64,000 nt of DNA from Archangium lansingense (GTDB taxonomy: Bacteria; Myxococcota; Myxococcia; Myxococcales; Myxococcaceae). Both the position numbers and the translations under genes were made by a program. Under the pieces are notes generated by a model. The model was not told the origin of the DNA, made no database searches, and saw only the letters and a program-made list of their open reading frames with translations. Below are positions 1 through 8,159 of this stretch, one piece after another (positions within the stretch are counted from its first letter, which is position 1; each line of letters opens with the position of its first letter). The stretch lies in assembly GCF_026626635.1 (NCBI RefSeq), contig NZ_JAPNKA010000001.1, positions 3,596,001-3,660,000 of the forward strand. The letters are read 5' to 3'.

Positions 1-63
1 CCCTCGAAAGCCAGAGTCCAACCGAACGGAACCATAACCCTGGTGTGATGACGCCTTCGCGGT

Positions 64-96
64 GAGCCGGATGCGGTAGTCCCGCCTGTCCGGTTC
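64..96 (+). ncRNA. Group II intron domain V (3' end of an intron)
   Basis: The first and last eight bases pair completely (GAGCCGGA with TCCGGTTC) and include the AGC triad opposite GTT that defines bacterial domain V. A second helix, GCGG with CCGC, follows after a small bulge. The apical loop reads TAGTC instead of a GNRA tetraloop, so this copy may be degenerate. The reverse transcriptase would lie before base 1 and is not visible. The purine-rich run after it (about 100-170) is probably the domain VI region and 3' junction. Confidence 0.6.
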
Positions 97-240
97 GATG
101 TGGCGGGGATCGGAAACGGAGTGATGGTGGACCCTAAACGGGCACGAAGCTGGAAACGGCGGATACAGCCAAGGGCCTCCTGCACACCACCGCGCCGATC
201 CTCGACCCGACCACCTTCCCCGAGTGCCTGGCCTTCCTTC

Positions 241-573
241 CAGTCGTGGTCGGAGTGGGAGCTCCGGCCGGGCGTCCTCGAAATGGTCCGGTATCGGATT
301 GGACGTCCCGAGCGGGTGCGCCACCGCGTGAAGTCGCTCGAGGTGCGGCGCGACGTGTACCAGGAGCTGGGGGAGGACGACCGGGTGACGTTCTCCCTGT
401 GGATGCACACGTCCAAGGGGGCCGTGGCGCTGGAGAACGGCATCTACGCCCCCGAGCGCATCGACGACCTGGGGCAGTGGCTCGCGCACCGCCTCGACGT
501 CTCGCTGGACCGGAAGGTCCTCGTGGACAACCTCCCGAAGAGCAAGGCCTCGCGTCGACGTCGCACGGGGTGA
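241..573 (+). pseudogene. 3' fragment of an unrecognised gene
   Basis: An open frame of about 110 codons with ordinary-looking residue composition ends at the TGA at 571-573. It contains the segments VTFSLWMHTSKG and LAHRLDVSLDRKVLVDNLP. No start codon with a ribosome site is visible. A plausible continuation upstream (about 170-240) lies in a different frame. It sits directly 3' of the intron end, so it may be the downstream exon of an interrupted gene or an unrelated remnant. No family was recognised. Confidence 0.3.
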
Positions 574-761
574 GGGCCGGGAGTCCCAAGGGCGTGCCGC
601 GGGTTGGAGCAGAAGTCGTGTGGGCCCCACCGCTCCGCATGTGGACGGTGGGGCCCGCGACGTCAGGGCCATCGCCTGAATCGCGGTGAGGATTCACCGC
701 GCCCGAGGACGTGACTCCTGAGCACATTCAGACCCTGGCCTCTATGTGAGGCGGCCGGGTC

Positions 762-1790
762 CTAGAGCTTCCTGAGACGGAACCGCTGAGTGCACCCGCC
801 CGCACGTCCGTCCGTGTTGATGCGGAAGCGAACCGACTCGCCATTTTTGATCGTGTAGTTGCCGAAGTTGTTGCACTGGTCCGCATTGCCTGTCGCGAGG
901 AACTCGATGTCGAAGGCGATGTCGGTCCGTCCGGTCAGGGTGAACTCCTGCCAGCACCCACCGGAGGAGCTTCCCGTGTCGATGACGTAGTAGTCGCGCC
1001 AGATGACCGACGTGGAGGTCGAGATCGGAATGGCCTTGCTGCTCTGGAACCAGCACTGGCCCGGGTCCCCGTCGCTCCAGAAGTTCAGGTTGATGTTGAG
1101 CCCCGAGAGAGAATTGGTCGGATCCGTGATGCCGAACGTCTGGAGGCAGCCGCCCACGCGATTGTCGGCATCGATGAGGATCTGGGGGGTCCATTCACCG
1201 ATGCCCGCTTCCATCGTTCCCCAGTTATAGGTGTTGCACTGCCAAGTGTCGCCCCCCGCCGTCGTCTCGAAACGATGGTGGAGCTTGACGAGAGGCTCGC
1301 ACTTGGCCTCGAAGGTGTAGCTCCCGTACCTGTTCGCCTTGACGCTGTTGACGTCGGCCCGGTAGTTGCCGGGCGGAAGGGCGATGACGATTGCCGAGTG
1401 GGTCGTCCCCTCCCTGGCGGGATCACCATCGTCGTCGTTGTACGCCAGCACGTTGTTCGCCGAGTCGTACAGCGTCATCTCCGGGTCGCCAAGAGGGCTG
1501 GCGCCGTTCGTGGGTGGCACCGTTCGGAACGTGCACGTCCCTCCGTATGTGAGCTGGAGGTTGTGGCCATAGAAAGCGTTCGTCGAGCTGATGACGCCGG
1601 GCTCGGAGGTGGCGGCATAGCCGACGGTGAGGCCTTGCTCCGCCTGGGCAACCTCGGGCTCCTGGGAAGCTTGCGCCGAGGGAATGCTGCTGGCATCACA
1701 TGCTGCGGAGAGGAAGCCGAAGGACAGGACCGCGAGAGTCAGGTACGGTCGCCGGCGAGAATGGAATCCAATCAAAGTTGCTGCTGCCAC
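762..1790 (-). CDS. Exported protein with a PPC-like beta-sandwich
   Basis: About 342 residues. I chose the GTG at 1790 because GAGGA stands five bases upstream; an ATG at 1826 in the same frame has no ribosome site. The N-terminus is basic (HSRRRPYL), followed by a hydrophobic stretch ending in LSAAC, which could be a non-canonical lipobox. Residues about 70-170 resemble a bacterial pre-peptidase C-terminal (PPC) domain: an acidic run NDDDGDPA, then LPPGNYRADV. The C-terminal half is rich in Trp, Cys, Gly and Asn and was not recognised. It is probably a secreted or surface protein of unknown function. The upstream 1827-1968 is AT-rich for this genome and should hold the promoter. Confidence 0.7.
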   Translation of the reverse strand: MAAATLIGFHSRRRPYLTLAVLSFGFLSAACDASSIPSAQASQEPEVAQAEQGLTVGYAATSEPGVISSTNAFYGHNLQLTYGGTCTFRTVPPTNGASPLGDPEMTLYDSANNVLAYNDDDGDPAREGTTHSAIVIALPPGNYRADVNSVKANRYGSYTFEAKCEPLVKLHHRFETTAGGDTWQCNTYNWGTMEAGIGEWTPQILIDADNRVGGCLQTFGITDPTNSLSGLNINLNFWSDGDPGQCWFQSSKAIPISTSTSVIWRDYYVIDTGSSSGGCWQEFTLTGRTDIAFDIEFLATGNADQCNNFGNYTIKNGESVRFRINTDGRAGGCTQRFRLRKL

Positions 1791-1968
1791 TGTGTTCCTC
1801 CTGTTGTGGGGACGCAATGGGAGCATGATTCTGTTTGATTTGGCAATGCGGGTTTTTTTCTTGAATTTCTCCGGCGTAATTGGATTTGGCGCGTGGTGCT
1901 GGAATGGCTCCGCGGCGGGGGCGCCGGGAGAGGAGGAGGCACCAGGTGCAGATGCGGCAGCGCCGCCG

Positions 1969-2001
1969 AGGTGTCATAGCGCTTCTCAGTTGCGTTGAGC
2001 C
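1969..2001 (+). repeat. IS630 left inverted repeat
   Basis: Begins AGGTGTCATAGCGC and ends GTTGAGCC. It pairs with 2976-3008 except for one position (C here, G in the other copy). Confidence 0.85.
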
Positions 2002-2036
2002 TACCTATTCGGTTCGATGCAGGCTGGAGGTGCGAC

Positions 2037-2991
2037 ATGGCCCGGCCCTACTCGACTGACCTACGCGAGCGTGTTCTCGCTGCATGCGAGCGCGGGCTGA
2101 CGATTGAAGAGGCCGCCAGGCAGTTCGAGGTCAGTACAGCCACCGTGAAGCGCTGGCGCCGACTTCGACGTCACACAGGGTCCGTAGAGCCGGCGCCACA
2201 TGGTGGTGGCAATCCCCACGAGTAATAGGCCACGGGCTGGAACTGGTGTCCCAAATCGTCCGTGAGCAGCCCGACTTGACGCTCGGGGAGATTGTCGCGG
2301 AGTACCAGGCACGCACCAGCATGCCTGTCAGCTGCGCAACGATGGGGCGCACGCTCGAGCGGTTGGAACTGACGCGCAAAAGAAGTCTCTGACGGCAAGC
2401 GAGCGCAACACGCGGCGGGTGCGGTTGCTGCGAGCGGTGTTTCTGCTGCTGGTGCAGCTCATCGACCCTTCGCGCCTGGTCTTCATCGACGAATCGTGTA
2501 GCCACATCGCCATGACCGGGGAGTACGCCCGGGCACCGCGGGGTGAGCGGGTTCATGATTGCGTCCCACGCATTCGAGGCTGTGTCCTCACGATGCTGGG
2601 GGCGATGGACTGCCGGGGGCTGCGAACCTTGATGACCATCGAGGGTGCCACCACTGCCGAAGTATTCGATGCCTTCGTCGAGCACTTCCTGGTGCCCGAG
2701 TTGAAGCCCGGTGACGTCGTCGTGCTCGATAACGTAGGAGCGCACAAGCCTGTGTACATCAGACAGCGCATCGAGGCGGCAGGTGCCTTTGTTCTCTTCC
2801 TGCCGCCGTACTCGCCCGACCTGAATCCGATAGAACTGTGTTGGAGCAAGTTCAAGCGCTTGCTCCAACATGCCGAGGCGCGCACGCGCGATGAGTTCGA
2901 TGCAGCAATCGCCGAGGCCATGAAGGCCATCACGCCAGACGACGCAATGGGGTGGTTCCGGCATTGCGGGTTTTGGGCTCAACCCAACTGA
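2037..2991 (+). pseudogene. IS630-family transposase, frameshifted
   Basis: The N-terminal part (ATG 2037, stop 2225) starts MARPYSTDLRERVLAA and is a helix-turn-helix domain typical of IS630 transposases. Sense continues in a second frame from about 2219 (GLELVSQIVREQPDLTLGE) to a TGA at 2390-2392. It then continues in a third frame to 2991, carrying the DDE catalytic core: FIDES, VVLDNVGAHK and PPYSPDLNPIELCW. The three acidic residues are present. The second change falls in the A-rich run CGCAAAAGAAG, where IS630 elements sometimes use programmed frameshifting. The first change, near 2217, has no such run and looks like a mutation. Probably inactive. Confidence 0.85.
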
Positions 2992-3008
2992 GAAGCGCTA
3001 TGACACCT
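2976..3008 (-). repeat. IS630 right inverted repeat
   Basis: Reverse complement of 1969-2001 with one mismatch. It overlaps the last codons of the transposase frame and its stop. Confidence 0.85.
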
Positions 3009-3057
3009 TTCGATGTTTTTCCGGGGCTCGTCGGTGCCAAGGCGCCGTTCGAGTCCT

Positions 3058-3085
3058 TTGACACCTTCTCTGGCCTTCTCTGGCG
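3058..3085. repeat. GAAGGTGTC-type dispersed repeat, copy 1
   Basis: Plus strand reads TTGACACCTTCTCTGG, then CCTTCTCTGG. Read on the minus strand this gives two AGAGAAGG units, one completed as AGAGAAGGTGTCA. It lies immediately beyond the stop codon of the minus-strand gene ending at 3087. Related copies are at 18577, 41919 and 45337. Confidence 0.6.
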
Positions 3086-3086
3086 C

Positions 3087-4718
3087 CTACGTCTTGAAGA
3101 CCCCCACGCTGTCCAGATCGCGGTGCAGAAGGTGCACCTTCAGGATGCCGGCGAAAGCGCGGAAGCCCAGCGCCTCGTAAGCGTGCAGGAGGAGCGCTCC
3201 CGCCTCCTCGCGCAGCTCGTCGGCGTCCAGCCAGTGCAGGTAGAGCCCGAGCGCGTGCGCATACGCCGCGCGGCCCTCGGCGAGCTCGCGCCGCGCCTCC
3301 TCGAGCCATGCCTTTCGCTCCTCCATCGAGGCATCGTTCCTGGACGCGCCGAAATTGGGCACGTGGGCCGGCACCGTCCCCGAGCCCGGCTGCAGGGCGA
3401 GCCGCGGGCTGCCCGCGGGATACCCCTGCGTGCGCGGCCAGGGGCACGAAGGCTCGTCGTCCGATGCGCGCCGCGACGCCCACGCCTCGATGGCCTCGCG
3501 GTGGGCTGCCACCACGCGCAGGGCGCGCCATCGCTCCAATGGATACTTCCGCGACTCCGCGTCCTCGGCGTCCATCAGCTCCTGCTGGGCCTCCAGGATG
3601 CCGTCGGCGATCTTGTTGCGCAGGAAGGCGACGATCTGGCTCTCCGTGTCGAGCCAGGTCTCGGCGCTGTCGCGCGCGTAATTGTGGGCGATGACCGGAA
3701 AGTGGTCGGGGCTATCGTACCAGAAGCCCCAGTGCAGGCCGTCCGAGCCGCCGCTCAGGAACGAGACGAGCTGTGGCGCGTCGGCGCGATAGCGCATATC
3801 GAGGCGCGGATCGAGAGGCCCTTGGCGCCCGGGCGGGACCTCGTCGTACATCACCGAGGCGTCGTGGACCTCGCGCGAGAGCCCTCCCGGCGCGAACCAT
3901 TCGGCGATCCCCGCCGTTCGCATCGAGAGCGCCGCGTCCAGCCACGCATTTCCACGCTGCTGACCCGCGGGCGGCTGAACGTAATGCTCGGGGGGGTTCT
4001 CGGGCAGCTCCCCCAGGGCCGCGAGGCTCGCGATCCCCGACGGGAGCTTCAGCCCATAGACCTGCTCGTAACGCGCGCGGACCGCGGCGAGCGTGTCGAA
4101 GGCCGCCTCGGCGATGGGAGCGACGCGCGCCGCGAGGGTCTCGGGCGAAAGGCCAATCTCCTCGGCGAACGCCTCCCAGCCCTCGTCCTCGGCCGCTTTC
4201 GGCGGCGCCGGAGGTTCCAGGCAAGCTTCCTCGGCATAGAGCTCGTCGGACCGCTGCCCCCATTGCGCGCGCCGCGCGTCGAAGGCCTCGAGGCGCGCTC
4301 CCCAGTCCTCTGCGTCGAGGGCCGCGCTCGCGACGACGAGGTTCTCCTGCTCCATCCCCCAGTGGAGCTCATCGCCCTTGAACCTGGTCACCCACACCCG
4401 GGCCCAGAGCCCCTCGTCGGTCCAGAGCGGGTGCGTCTCGGGGAGATGAAGCGAGATGCGCACTTGCTCCTCGCCGCGCTCGACGTACGTGGTGAAGCGC
4501 GCGAGATAATCGTGGATTTTGCGCAGCTTCGGGCCGAACGCACAGAGTTCTGGCACGGCGGTGTCGTCAACGTCGACGAGGGTCAGGCACTCCGGCTCGA
4601 GGATCACCTCGCCGCCGCTCGCGAGGCGCAGGGTGGGGTGCCCCTCCTCGGAGATCGTCACGGATTCGAGGTTGGCGGGGCCGAGCAGCGACTGGATGAG
4701 GGTCTCGAAGATGTCCAT
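3087..4718 (-). CDS. Unrecognised cytoplasmic protein, possibly SMI1/DUF2228-like
   Basis: 543 residues from ATG 4718. It has no signal peptide or membrane segment, is acidic, and is rich in Glu, Ala and Trp. A central stretch (LVSFLSGGSDGLHWGFWYD, then FPVIAHNYARD) resembles the conserved glycine-rich turn of SMI1/KNR4-type and DUF2228 proteins, which often act as immunity proteins to polymorphic toxins. The resemblance is weak, and no toxin gene adjoins it. The C-terminal 120 residues are helical (EERKAWLEEARRELAEGRAAYAHALGLY). A GAAGGTGTC repeat follows the stop by one base. The long open frame antisense to it is a GC artefact. Confidence 0.7.
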   Translation of the reverse strand: MDIFETLIQSLLGPANLESVTISEEGHPTLRLASGGEVILEPECLTLVDVDDTAVPELCAFGPKLRKIHDYLARFTTYVERGEEQVRISLHLPETHPLWTDEGLWARVWVTRFKGDELHWGMEQENLVVASAALDAEDWGARLEAFDARRAQWGQRSDELYAEEACLEPPAPPKAAEDEGWEAFAEEIGLSPETLAARVAPIAEAAFDTLAAVRARYEQVYGLKLPSGIASLAALGELPENPPEHYVQPPAGQQRGNAWLDAALSMRTAGIAEWFAPGGLSREVHDASVMYDEVPPGRQGPLDPRLDMRYRADAPQLVSFLSGGSDGLHWGFWYDSPDHFPVIAHNYARDSAETWLDTESQIVAFLRNKIADGILEAQQELMDAEDAESRKYPLERWRALRVVAAHREAIEAWASRRASDDEPSCPWPRTQGYPAGSPRLALQPGSGTVPAHVPNFGASRNDASMEERKAWLEEARRELAEGRAAYAHALGLYLHWLDADELREEAGALLLHAYEALGFRAFAGILKVHLLHRDLDSVGVFKT

Positions 4719-4850
4719 GATTCTCCTGCGCGAGCGCGCGCGTGGGGTGGGGAGGTTAAGGGCTGGCGCTGCGAAGGACCATCGCCTTTCGCCGGGCGAT
4801 GCGGCGTATGCACTGCTGCGGGTCTGCCGCGCCGCCGCCGCGCCTCCCCT

Positions 4851-5009
4851 TCAGGGCGTGTCGGCGAAACCCGCCGCGGCCGAGCGTGACGCCAGCGTTC
4901 GCAGGTACAGGTCGAGGAGGTCGTAGCTCGCGGACAAGCCTTCCTTCATTCTCGTCGCGAGCGCGCGGTCGAGGGCGTGATTCGACGCGTAGAGGACCGT
5001 GCACGTCAT
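4851..5009 (-). CDS. Small hypothetical ORF
   Basis: 52 codons from an ATG at 5009 (MTCTVLYASNHALDRAL and on). It contains a plausible amphipathic helix (YDLLDLYLRTLASR). No ribosome site is obvious and no family was recognised. It could be the remains of a longer gene cut by the IS91 fragment next to it. Confidence 0.2.
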   Translation of the reverse strand: MTCTVLYASNHALDRALATRMKEGLSASYDLLDLYLRTLASRSAAAGFADTP

Positions 5010-5042
5010 CGTCGTCTTTCTGTCCTGCTTGGTGAGGCGAGC

Positions 5043-5153
5043 GAGGTGGGGCGTGGCCTGCCCCAGTACGTGGAGCGGGACTTCGCCAGGTACCTGGAGT
5101 GTGGAGTGTTGGCGCACGGCTTCGCGCGGGTGCGCTGTGAGCGTTGTGTGCGC
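5043..5153 (+). pseudogene. IS91-family transposase, zinc-binding N-terminal fragment
   Basis: The frame reads LPQYVERDFARYLECGVLAH, then GFARVRCERC. This is the start of the transposase zinc-binding domain (PF14319 type) that precedes the Y2 replicase-like domain of IS91/IS801 transposases. It breaks off right after the first CxxC pair. The matching C-terminal pieces in this window (8887-9371 and 24601-24712) are on the other strand, so this is a separate remnant. Confidence 0.65.
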
Positions 5154-5209
5154 GGCCGTGGCGCTCTTGCACCGGCTGCTCCTGCCGATCGGCGCTTGGC
5201 GCCTTGATG

Positions 5210-5995
5210 TCAGGCCGCGACGTCAATCCAGAGCGCGCCGCAATCCTGCGAGGCTCGCAGCGTCAGGCCTCCCTGGTTCAGCTGCGCCCCCTCGCCTCTG
5301 GCAAGGACTCGCCCTTCCCCCAGCTGCACGGGGGCATCCAAGGACAGCAGATAGCCGGCACGTCCCGCGGCCACCGCGATTGCGGTCTCCTGTCCCGCTG
5401 CCAGGTCCAGCCACCACACGCGCGCGTCGCTCCTCAGTGGCATCTCCTCGTCCCCGGCCATGAGGTGGCGGCCTCCCGATGGAGCGGGCGGGACGGAGCG
5501 GCGGAAGTACGCGGGCGCACCGCCGTGCTGCTCGGGGGTGAACCACAGCTGAAGCATCCGCGTGTCCTCATCCGTCTCGTTGCCCTCGGCGTGGACCATG
5601 CCGTCCCGGGCCGAAATCAACTGCGCCTCGCGCGGACGCAGCGTCGCCCCATGGGACTGGTCCCCGTGGTGGCTCAGCTCGCCGCTGAGAACGATGCTCA
5701 AGATTTCCATCTCCCGGTGCGGGTGGAGCGGGAAGCGCGAGCGGGGCGCGAAGGTGGCATCGGCCAGGACGAGAAGGCTGCCGAGTGGGCGTCCCTTGCC
5801 CGCATGGGGGCCCACGGTGGCGATGAAGTGGTCGCGCAGGCGCAGCCAGGGCAGCTCTGTCACCGGCAGGGAGGAGAGCGGGCGCAAGCGGACGTCGGCC
5901 GCGGGCGCGGGCTTCGGAGGGGAGGAACAGCCGAGCGCGGCGAGCCCCAACAGATGGGAGCCACCGCGCACCAGCGCACGACGGCCGAGCTTCAC
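5210..5995 (-). CDS. Exported pirin-family protein
   Basis: 261 residues from GTG 5995. The start overlaps the stop of the DsbA-like gene (GTGA), so the two are translationally coupled. Pirins are bicupin proteins, some of which oxidise quercetin. The N-terminal cupin shows the family signature HPHREMEILSIVLSGELSHH with the metal-binding histidines, and further on GMVHAEGNE. Unlike ordinary pirins, the N-terminus is GRRALVRGGSHLLGLAALGC. This looks like a twin-arginine or Sec signal ending in a possible lipoprotein cysteine, so the protein is probably exported. The usual C-terminal cupin is present but divergent. Pairing with a DsbA-like partner suggests a redox role in the envelope (inference). 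Confidence 0.85.
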   Translation of the reverse strand: MKLGRRALVRGGSHLLGLAALGCSSPPKPAPAADVRLRPLSSLPVTELPWLRLRDHFIATVGPHAGKGRPLGSLLVLADATFAPRSRFPLHPHREMEILSIVLSGELSHHGDQSHGATLRPREAQLISARDGMVHAEGNETDEDTRMLQLWFTPEQHGGAPAYFRRSVPPAPSGGRHLMAGDEEMPLRSDARVWWLDLAAGQETAIAVAAGRAGYLLSLDAPVQLGEGRVLARGEGAQLNQGGLTLRASQDCGALWIDVAA

Positions 5996-6771
5996 GGTTC
6001 GACCCTTGCCTGCTTCGTCGCCCGAACGAGCGCCTCGACCAGGTGCGTTCCGGTCGCGAAGCCACTTGCGAGCACGGCGAGGCCGGCGCTGCCACGGAAG
6101 AGCACGGTGGGGAACCCGCTCACGCCCAGGGCCCTGACCTCCTGGAACTCGTTCGCCGTCGCCCGCTTCGCATCTGCCTGGCTGAACCGAGCCAGGAACA
6201 CGCCGAAGTCGAGGCTCTGCGCGGCACAGATACTCTCGTAGAAGGACGCCACGGTCGGGTCCTGCCCCTCGGCGTAGAACTTCTGCTGGATGGCGGCAAA
6301 CACCTCGTACGCGCGCGTCGCCGGTCCGGGCGTCTCCGCGAGCATCCCGCGCATGACGAGGAACGCGCGACAGGCGGGCTCGGTGTCGTAGTTGAACGCC
6401 GCTCGGTCGAGGAACCGGGTGGAGAACGGCTGCCCGGTGCGCGCGGCGATCTCCTCCCAGTGGTGGCGCAGGAAGCCTCTGAACCGCTCGGTCCAGGCGT
6501 CCCCGCCTCCGGGACGGAGCCCGCCCACGAGGATGCGGAAGGGGATGCCTCGACGATTCGCCTCCGCTTCCAGCTGGCGGAGGCCGGGCGAGGCGCCCCA
6601 GCACCAGGAGCACATCGGGTCCCCTACGTAGAGCACCTCTCCCAAGGGCCCCTCGGCACTCGGCCCGGCAGTCTTCGGCTCAGCGCCGGGGAGCGCGCAC
6701 GTCCCAGTCTCGGGGTCACACAGCGCCTGCACCTCAGGGGACGTCTCGTTGTCGTTGCTGGGGGTCTTCAC
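5992..6771 (-). CDS. DsbA-family thioredoxin-fold protein
   Basis: 259 residues. The active site CSWC is at residues 54-57 within DPMCSWCWG, typical of the FrnE/DsbA-like branch. The helical insertion follows, and the conserved cis-proline loop (SGFPTVLF) lies near the C-terminus. The N-terminus (about 40 residues, Pro/Glu/Thr-rich, two cysteines) has no hydrophobic signal, so the protein is probably cytoplasmic unless the start lies elsewhere. It is the first gene of a two-gene operon with the exported pirin. Function: dithiol oxidoreductase or isomerase (family knowledge); the substrate is unknown. Confidence 0.85.
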   Translation of the reverse strand: MKTPSNDNETSPEVQALCDPETGTCALPGAEPKTAGPSAEGPLGEVLYVGDPMCSWCWGASPGLRQLEAEANRRGIPFRILVGGLRPGGGDAWTERFRGFLRHHWEEIAARTGQPFSTRFLDRAAFNYDTEPACRAFLVMRGMLAETPGPATRAYEVFAAIQQKFYAEGQDPTVASFYESICAAQSLDFGVFLARFSQADAKRATANEFQEVRALGVSGFPTVLFRGSAGLAVLASGFATGTHLVEALVRATKQARVEP

Positions 6772-6844
6772 GGGGAGCTCCGATTCGTTCTCATTGTAGG
6801 GGGTCTCCAGCCTCCGCCGCGCACCCTCGCACGGCGGCCAGGCT

Positions 6845-7204
6845 TTACGCCTTGACGCCGAAGGGGGCGTCGACGGAGTAGCGCCAACTGCCGTCGGCCG
6901 AGCGGGTGACCACGTCCGACGTCCTCCCTGTCAGCACCGTCCCGTTCGGCGTCGGCAGGGACCAGTCGGCCACGACGACTGCGGTGCTCGGCCCCTCCAC
7001 CACGCGCGTGAGCTTCATGTCGATGGGGCCTTTGAGCGCGAGGAATCCCTGGAGCGCCTCGCGGATGGCGGGGCCGGAGAGGACGGTGACGCCGTCCGGG
7101 AGGAACACCGCGTCCTCGCGGTAGAGCGCCAGGAGGGCGTCGACACTTCCGGAGTTGAAGGCGGTGGCAAAGGCGGCGGGCATGTCGTGAGGACGAGAGA
7201 CCAT
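6845..7204 (-). CDS. NTF2-like (SnoaL/DUF4440) protein
   Basis: 119 residues from ATG 7204. The frame is open further upstream, but the LysR regulator occupies that DNA on the other strand. The sequence follows the NTF2-like pattern: an N-terminal helix (AAFATAFNSGSVDALLALY), then DAVFLPDG and IREALQGFLAL, then beta strands ending in WRYSVDAPFG. Such proteins are small cone-shaped barrels that act as isomerases, hydrolases or binding proteins, and the substrate cannot be told. It is transcribed divergently from a LysR gene with about 100 bp between them, so it is the likely regulatory target. Confidence 0.85.
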   Translation of the reverse strand: MVSRPHDMPAAFATAFNSGSVDALLALYREDAVFLPDGVTVLSGPAIREALQGFLALKGPIDMKLTRVVEGPSTAVVVADWSLPTPNGTVLTGRTSDVVTRSADGSWRYSVDAPFGVKA

Positions 7205-7293
7205 GTGTTGCTCCTGCGGGAGTGGCGTCATTGCCAGGTCCCGAGAGATAGCCCCGTGGGCCTGCGTTGACGACTCACCGCGGACGCGCACAG

Positions 7294-7313
7294 CATGTGC
7301 GTTCATGCACATG
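7294..7313. promoter_or_regulatory. Dyad overlapping the LysR start codon
   Basis: CATGTGC, six bases, GCACATG: seven-base arms, perfectly symmetric. It covers both candidate start codons of the LysR gene (ATG 7305 and ATG 7311). It could be a LysR autoregulatory operator; part of the symmetry may be chance. Confidence 0.35.
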
Positions 7314-8144
7314 ACCTGGGACGACCTACAGACCGTGGAGGCGCTGGTGCGCACGGGGAGCGTCGTGGGCGCGGCGCGCGAGCTTTCGCTGCGCCATTCG
7401 TCCGTCTCGCGGAGGGTGGACGCCCTCGAGCGTACGCTGGGAGCGCCGCTCTTCCTGCGTGGGGCGAGACTGCGCCCGACACCGCTCGGCCTCGCCATCG
7501 CCGAGCGCGCGGGCCGGATGCGTCCCCACGCCCTGGACGTGGGTGCACTTCTCGAGGAGCAGCGCCGGGCACGCGCAGGCCGGCTCGTCATCACCACCAA
7601 CGAGGTGCTGGCGTCACTGCTGTTCGGCGCGCTGCGCACGTGCGGCTTCACGCAGCGAGTTCAAGTGCGCATCTCCGAGAGCGAGCTGGCGCTGGAGCCC
7701 GGTGTGACGGACCTGGCGCTGCGGCCAGGCCATACGCCGGGGGGCGCACTGCGGGGGCAGCAGCTCGGAAAGCTGCGGCTCGGCGTGTTCCGGGCACGGG
7801 CAGCCAGGCAGGACTCGCCGGCCTGGGTCCTGCCTTCAGGAAGCCTGCGCACCCGTTCCTCCATGCGCTGGTGGAAGGCCGTCCCCGAAGACGCCGAGGC
7901 CCTCGTGGAGTGCGACACGCTGCTCGGCATCAGGGATGCCTGCGTTGCGGGCCTGGGGCGGAGCGTGCTCCCGGCGCTGCTCGCCGAGGGAGACCCGCGC
8001 CTGCTGCTGGAGGAGGAGCTCCCGGGCGGCCCACCGGTGTGGCTGCTCTCCGCTGCCACCCGGCGCGCGGACGCGGCCCTCCGGCGGGCGCGGGAGTCAC
8101 TCTCCGATGCCCTCCGGCGCGCCCCGGGCGTGTGGGAGGCCTGA
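7305..8144 (+). CDS. LysR-family transcriptional regulator
   Basis: About 279 residues from ATG 7305 (or 277 from ATG 7311). The N-terminal winged helix-turn-helix is clear: DLQTVEALVRTGSVVGAARE, then LRHSSVSRRVDALERTLGAP and LFLRG. The effector domain that follows is shorter and more Arg/Leu-rich than usual (family about 300 residues) but includes the expected GIRDACVAGLGRSVLPALLA loop. It is divergent from the NTF2-like gene at 6845-7204 and probably controls it. No ligand can be inferred. Confidence 0.85.
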   Translation: MHMTWDDLQTVEALVRTGSVVGAARELSLRHSSVSRRVDALERTLGAPLFLRGARLRPTPLGLAIAERAGRMRPHALDVGALLEEQRRARAGRLVITTNEVLASLLFGALRTCGFTQRVQVRISESELALEPGVTDLALRPGHTPGGALRGQQLGKLRLGVFRARAARQDSPAWVLPSGSLRTRSSMRWWKAVPEDAEALVECDTLLGIRDACVAGLGRSVLPALLAEGDPRLLLEEELPGGPPVWLLSAATRRADAALRRARESLSDALRRAPGVWEA

Positions 8145-8159
8145 GGCCTTCAGAGAAGC

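Larger units (their letters stand above)
1969..3008. mobile_element. IS630-family insertion sequence
   Basis: About 1.04 kb bounded by inverted repeats that match over 33 bp with one mismatch (1969-2001 and 2976-3008). Inside is one transposase reading frame on the plus strand, broken by two frame changes. The repeats can also be read as shorter ends (GCGCTTCTCAGTTG and on) flanked by TA, the usual IS630 target duplication. In that reading the outer eight bases on each side form the palindrome AGGTGTCATATGACACCT, split at its central TA. Confidence 0.85.

Noticed and set aside
2952..4889. 645-codon plus-strand open frame
   Set aside because: Antisense to the 3087-4718 gene; Arg/Leu/Val-rich composition typical of GC-driven shadow frames and no ribosome site.
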